Assembly: GCF_001439915.1 (NCBI RefSeq)
Contig: NZ_LMBW01000001.1
Coordinates: 572,409-636,408, forward strand
Reading direction: 5' to 3'
Origin: Fredinandcohnia humi
GTDB taxonomy: Bacteria; Bacillota; Bacilli; Bacillales; Bacillaceae_L
DNA length: 64,000 nucleotides
Below, one piece after another: positions 62,442 through 64,000 of this stretch (its first letter is position 1; every line of letters begins with the position of its first letter). Both the position numbers and the translations under genes were made by a program. The notes under the pieces are model-generated. The model did no database searches and had not been told where the DNA came from. It saw nothing but the letters and a program-made list of their open reading frames with translations.

Positions 62442-63474
62442 TTTGAGGTCCGAACTTATTGCGTCTAGTCATGCCTTTAATAATTTTTAAGATGGGAATC
62501 CGCAAAATCCCAATACCTGGAAGTTTGTCATTTGGAGCCAATTCGAAATTGATTATGTTTCGGACTGGCTTTTTATACGTTTGCTGCAGCTTATTCTTTT
62601 GCAATGCAAGAGGCAAGACTTGTATGTCCTTAATATTTCGGTATCTTTTCGTATACCAATTTTTTAGAATAGTCCCCATATAATCCCATCGCTTTGATCC
62701 ATTTTCCGATGCTAGTTTCATTGCCTCTATTTCTAGCTCGCTTGGAGGTTTGGTACACCATGGTTTTATCGCTTTTGCATAATGGTCCCCAATTTTTCCA
62801 AATCCATTTTTTTCGAAAAATTGAATTGAATCTTCTTCGTTTGCTAGTTTTGAAGAAGAAGAAGTCTCTGATGTATTCTCTGTAGTAATCTCTGTGTAAT
62901 CTATGGTATTGCTCTGCTCAAATTGAACACATCCATCGGTCCAATTTGAACAGCTCGTTTGCTCATTTTGAATAGATGGGCTGTCCATTTTGGGCATCTA
63001 GTCTGTCCAGTTTGAACACATCGACTGCTCATTTTGGACACTATGTCTGTCTGATTTGAGCACATTATCTGCCCTATTGGGACAATTAGATTCATCTTCA
63101 TTGTCAATCAGTGACACATCATTCTCCGTTTGAGTTTCTTCATCGCAGTATAATTCATTAACTCTTTCATAATTGATTGAGTACCATTTTGTGCGATCTA
63201 TTTTCATCCTGTTGAAATTGTTGGAACTAAGTAAACCGCTATTCTCTAATTTAGAAATGGCTCTTCTGATCGTACTATTTGAAAAAAAAGGAAATTGCTC
63301 CCCTAGTTCATCATAAGTGAAGTACACCCATTTTCTATCTTCACGAATGTTATTTGTTCGCTGTAGCCAGTAGTGAAGTTGTTGTAGAATAATACTTTCA
63401 TTTAATCCTATCATAGCTGCCAGTGTGGGGATAATAAGTAAAGGTTTGTCGTCTAGTATGAGATTTCCATTCAT
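62377..63474 (-). pseudogene. DnaD-like replication initiator gene interrupted by an in-frame TAG
   Basis: Two minus-strand frames abut exactly in the same phase: 63474-62998 ends with TAG (63000-62998), and 62997-62377 continues. The first part (158 aa from ATG 63474 after AAAGGA) has a replisome-organiser-like winged helix (LLIIPTLAAMIGLNESIILQQLHYWLQ...WVYFTYDELGEQFPFFSNSTIRRAISKLENSGLL). The second carries a DnaD-type domain (FFEKNGFGKIGDHYAKAIKPWCTKPPSELEIEAMKLASENGSKRWDYMGTILKNWYTK). Repaired, it would be one 365-aa plasmid- or phage-type initiator. The stop lies within the iteron array. Readthrough, two proteins or a dead gene are all possible. The C-terminus is antisense to the NERD zinc finger and looks unnatural. 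Confidence 0.8.
62914..63092. repeat. Eight iteron-like repeats of about 22 bp inside the initiator gene (candidate replication origin)
   Basis: The core TTGAA/TTGGA/TTGGG within TCCATTTTGAACACATCG-like units recurs with TTG at 62923, 62946, 62968, 62990, 63012, 63034, 63056 and 63077: steps of 23, 22, 22, 22, 22, 22 and 21. The period is not a multiple of three, so successive units encode different peptides. Conservation must therefore be at the DNA level. Iterons inside the initiator gene are known for phage and theta-plasmid origins. Confidence 0.8.
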
Positions 63475-63750
63475 TTGTAGTTGCCGTCCTTTTTGGGTAT
63501 TTTTGCGGTGGTAGGTGATTGTTGAGGAATGGATGCGCTTGCAATTGCGCGGGGATTTAAATTTTGTAAAAAAATAGTTATAAAGAGAATCATACATTCT
63601 ACTAATTTAATCATAAAATTACCTCTAAAATTTAGTAAATACTAGAAATAACAAAAAGTCAACCAACTATTAATGGCTTTTACAAAATACAAACTATTAG
63701 TTCCTACTTATGACAATTCTTCGAAAGTTTTGTGACAAAAAACTATAATT

Positions 63751-63797
63751 CACGATACGTCCACGATACGTACCACGACACGTACCACGACACGTGG
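63751..63797. repeat. Four short tandem repeats CACGAYACGT
   Basis: CACGATACGT at 63751 and 63762, and CACGACACGT at 63774 and 63786, in steps of 11, 12 and 12, ending in the palindrome CACGTG. An A/G-rich tract (63798-63827) follows, then CTTTATCTTTATCTT. It lies upstream of both the minus-strand initiator and the plus-strand gene at 63982, so it may be a regulator or replication-protein binding array. Otherwise 63475-63981 holds no gene. Confidence 0.75.
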
Positions 63798-63981
63798 ACA
63801 AAAAGAAAAAGAAAAAGAAAAAAAAAACAACAAGATCTTTATCTTTATCTTGAGAATGATCCAAAAGGGGAGAATCCTCCAGAGTAATCGTTTAGGTTAA
63901 TTTCTTATAAAATTTTATTATTTGGATGCCCCTTTTTGCCCCTTACCTCTCTATAACATAGGTGTAAAGGAGGTGAGGGAC

Positions 63982-64000
63982 ATGGCAGCAATTCAGGATA
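63982..64000 (+). CDS. Start of a gene running off the right edge
   Basis: A near-perfect AAAGGAGGTGAGG site is followed by ATG at 63982 (MAAIQD...). Only six codons are in the window; the product cannot be named. Confidence 0.6.

Noticed and set aside
1-64000. tRNA and rRNA genes
   Set aside because: No cloverleaf-like or rRNA-like sequence was recognised by eye.

Overview
The window looks like chromosome from a low-GC, Gram-positive, aerobic member of the Bacillaceae (Bacillus/Neobacillus-like). The reasons are strong AGGAGG-type ribosome binding sites with many TTG/GTG starts, hairpin-plus-T terminators, cre-like catabolite boxes, a TPP riboswitch, a PadR-HAAS pair, a RelP/YwaC-type small alarmone synthetase, and families typical of bacilli. 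No rRNA, tRNA, CRISPR array or intact insertion sequence was seen. The genus assignment is inference.

Region 1 (1-16.3 kb): a truncated sugar-diacid-type regulator (left edge), mnmH and a small unknown gene. Then comes an almost complete reductive pyrimidine catabolism cluster: preT-preA (uracil/thymine to dihydropyrimidine), hydA (ring opening), an NCS2 uracil permease, a PucR-family regulator, a CoA-acylating semialdehyde dehydrogenase (mmsA-like), a class III beta-alanine aminotransferase, alanine dehydrogenase and an N-carbamoyl-beta-alanine amidohydrolase. Together they can carry uracil to acetyl-CoA, ammonia and CO2, with alanine dehydrogenase regenerating the pyruvate acceptor. Candidate cre sites and perfect palindromes lie in front of preT and mmsA.

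Region 2 (16.3-44.2 kb): mixed metabolism and regulation. It holds small membrane proteins, an Eis-type acetyltransferase, kynureninase, a possible uracil-DNA-glycosylase-like protein, an MDR oxidoreductase, a P1 peptidase with a PuuD-type amidotransferase, a HAAS protein with PadR, and the TPP-riboswitch-controlled thiM-thiE-thiD operon. It continues with a methyltransferase, a KinB-like histidine kinase, an XRE/TPR regulator divergent from an MFS transporter with twin operators, an alarmone synthetase-TetR operon with three operators, a DMT transporter, an SDR, aspartase, and a two-component system with membrane proteins.

Region 3 (44.4-55.4 kb): an Rpn-family nuclease and a frameshifted partial copy of it, an AhpD-like protein, a Rieske-containing FAD oxidoreductase, a cold-shock protein, a polysaccharide deacetylase, an aldehyde dehydrogenase, a DUF4349 lipoprotein and an iron-dependent alcohol dehydrogenase.

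Region 4 (55.5-64 kb): an accessory island. Two large PLD-nuclease/SF2-helicase proteins flank a MazG-like pyrophosphohydrolase (candidate defence module), followed by a NERD-domain protein. Next is a DnaD-like replication initiator gene broken by an in-frame TAG and carrying eight iterons of about 22 bp inside the gene, then a second short repeat array and the start of another gene. This looks like the edge of an integrated replicon (plasmid, ICE or prophage).

Scattered through the window are three tandem arrays of unrelated sequence that share a 52-bp period, and two families of dispersed, hairpin-forming intergenic repeats (two and three copies).
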